64,000 nucleotides of DNA from Bacteroidales bacterium (GTDB taxonomy: Bacteria > Bacteroidota > Bacteroidia > Bacteroidales > UBA932). Both the position numbers and the translations under genes were made by a program. The stretch covers positions 27,319 to 91,318 of the forward strand of contig JAFYUS010000018.1 of NCBI GenBank assembly GCA_017549505.1, given 5' to 3'. Under the pieces are notes generated by a model. It was given only the letters and a program-made list of their open reading frames with translations, did no database searches and was not told the origin of the DNA. Position 1 is the stretch's first letter; each line of letters begins with the position of its first letter. This document shows positions 63,169-64,000 of the stretch, one piece after another.

Positions 63169-63969
63169 TTATTTCAAAAGGGTCCTTTTAGTATTGTCAG
63201 TCAATACTCCCATTTGATATATGGCTACTTCATTAAGCTTCAACAAGCGGTCAGATTGTGACATTCCTTCTTGTATCATCACCGAATTCATGCTTTCCAT
63301 ATTTGACAGACATATCAGCTCATTGATTGACGCATAATCTCTGATATTGCCTGATGCATCCGGATTCAGTTCCCTCCACTGTTTTGCGGTCATTCCGAAC
63401 AGAGCGACATTCAACATGTCGGCTTCAGAGGCATACACATACCGCAACTGATCAGGAGTGACTTTATCAGGTATCAGATTCCTACTGACTGCACTAGTAT
63501 GGATGTGATAGTTGATTTTTGCCAATTCGCGCTTTGCACTCCACCCGATCCTTTCCTGTTCAACTGACTTCATTCTTTGGAATTCATGAATCAGATAGAC
63601 TTTGAATTCCGGACTTATCCACATTGCAAATTCGAATGCAATATCCTTATGGGCATAGGTTCCACCGTACCTGCCTGTTTTAGAAACAATGCCGACAGCA
63701 TGGGTCCTTTCCATCCATTCCTTGGCGCTCAGACGGAAATTGTTGAGGCCTGCCAAACTTTTAATTCTGTCGAATTCGACAGAATTAAAACCGGGATTAT
63801 GGAGACTTTCCCATATTCCTAAGAATTCAATAGTATTTCTATTGCGGAGCCAATTAGAAAAAAAGAACTCTCCTTCCTTTGCCTTCAGCATATCTGTAAG
63901 GCTGATGTAATCTTCATTGTGAACTTTGATTACTGACACCTGGGTGTCCTTCACTGAAATTTTTGCCAT
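63169..63969 (-). CDS. KilA-N domain-containing protein
   Basis: 266 residues from ATG 63969. KilA-N DNA-binding domain about 1-110 (DYISLTDMLKAKEGEFFFSN, SAKEWMERTHAVGIVSKTGRYGGTYAHKDIAFEFAMWISPEFKVYL) and a helical C-terminal part to about 266. KilA-N modules occur in phage antirepressors and as single chromosomal genes in Bacteroidota, similar in spirit to the ORF6N gene at 859-1422. No phage structural genes are adjacent; its role is unknown. Confidence 0.88.
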   Translation of the reverse strand: MAKISVKDTQVSVIKVHNEDYISLTDMLKAKEGEFFFSNWLRNRNTIEFLGIWESLHNPGFNSVEFDRIKSLAGLNNFRLSAKEWMERTHAVGIVSKTGRYGGTYAHKDIAFEFAMWISPEFKVYLIHEFQRMKSVEQERIGWSAKRELAKINYHIHTSAVSRNLIPDKVTPDQLRYVYASEADMLNVALFGMTAKQWRELNPDASGNIRDYASINELICLSNMESMNSVMIQEGMSQSDRLLKLNEVAIYQMGVLTDNTKRTLLK

Positions 63970-64000
63970 AAACAAAATCTATTAAGGGTTAATAAAAATG

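Noticed and set aside
1-64000. tRNA, rRNA or tmRNA genes
   Set aside because: No T-loop or acceptor-stem pattern was noticed on reading the intergenic regions; a covariance search would settle it.

Overview
The window is a chromosomal segment of a Bacteroidota bacterium, almost certainly order Bacteroidales. The evidence is the housekeeping gene set with Bacteroidota-type protein sequences (DUF3127, DUF4783, serC-serA-DUF1015, a secreted BACON-domain protein), short leaders that mostly lack Shine-Dalgarno sequences, and several promoters of the Bacteroidota form TTTG-N19/20-TAnnTTTG. Genus cannot be fixed from the sequence. No rRNA, tRNA, prophage or CRISPR array was seen.

Region 1 (1-12.5 kb): purine synthesis. 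purE, purL, purF and a bile-acid-symporter-like membrane protein form a minus-strand operon with a clear promoter. purM runs off the left edge and is separated from the operon by an ORF6N-domain gene. A secreted protein of unknown function, cysS and an exodeoxyribonuclease III follow. Region 2 (12.6-21 kb): a very long NtrY-like histidine kinase, rlmH, and an NtrC-like sigma-54 activator that lacks a DNA-binding domain, then cmk-ispH and efp. Region 3 (21-34 kb): lptB-dnaX, an M16 peptidase cluster, a MoxR ATPase/VWA module, murA with Asp in place of the catalytic Cys, and an exported GH31 glycosidase with an SPFH-domain lipoprotein.

Region 4 (34.2-51 kb) is the accessory and most unusual part. 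Two adjacent genes join an N-terminal TIR domain to a C-terminal C-type-lectin-like fold (SUMF1/FGE type and DUF1566/Lcl type). Both end in segments that look like the variable repeats of diversity-generating retroelements, but no reverse transcriptase or template repeat lies in the window. Next come murB and metG, whose reading frames are interrupted, in frame, by copies of a dispersed palindromic element. Ten copies of this element occur between 37.4 and 56.1 kb, with covarying stems. An exonuclease-BRCT gene and a REP-type tyrosine transposase (RAYT) are bracketed by near-identical hairpin doublets (48.37-50.80 kb).

Region 5 (51-64 kb): miaA, a pRiA4b ORF-3 protein, a YigZ protein, pyrB-pyrI, serC-serA-DUF1015, an unknown protein, an M3 dipeptidase lipoprotein, a secreted BACON/DNA-RNA endonuclease and a KilA-N protein. 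Most genes are ordinary core metabolism, translation, replication and envelope functions. The distinctive biology is the TIR-lectin pair and the dense palindromic repeats, including the RAYT module.
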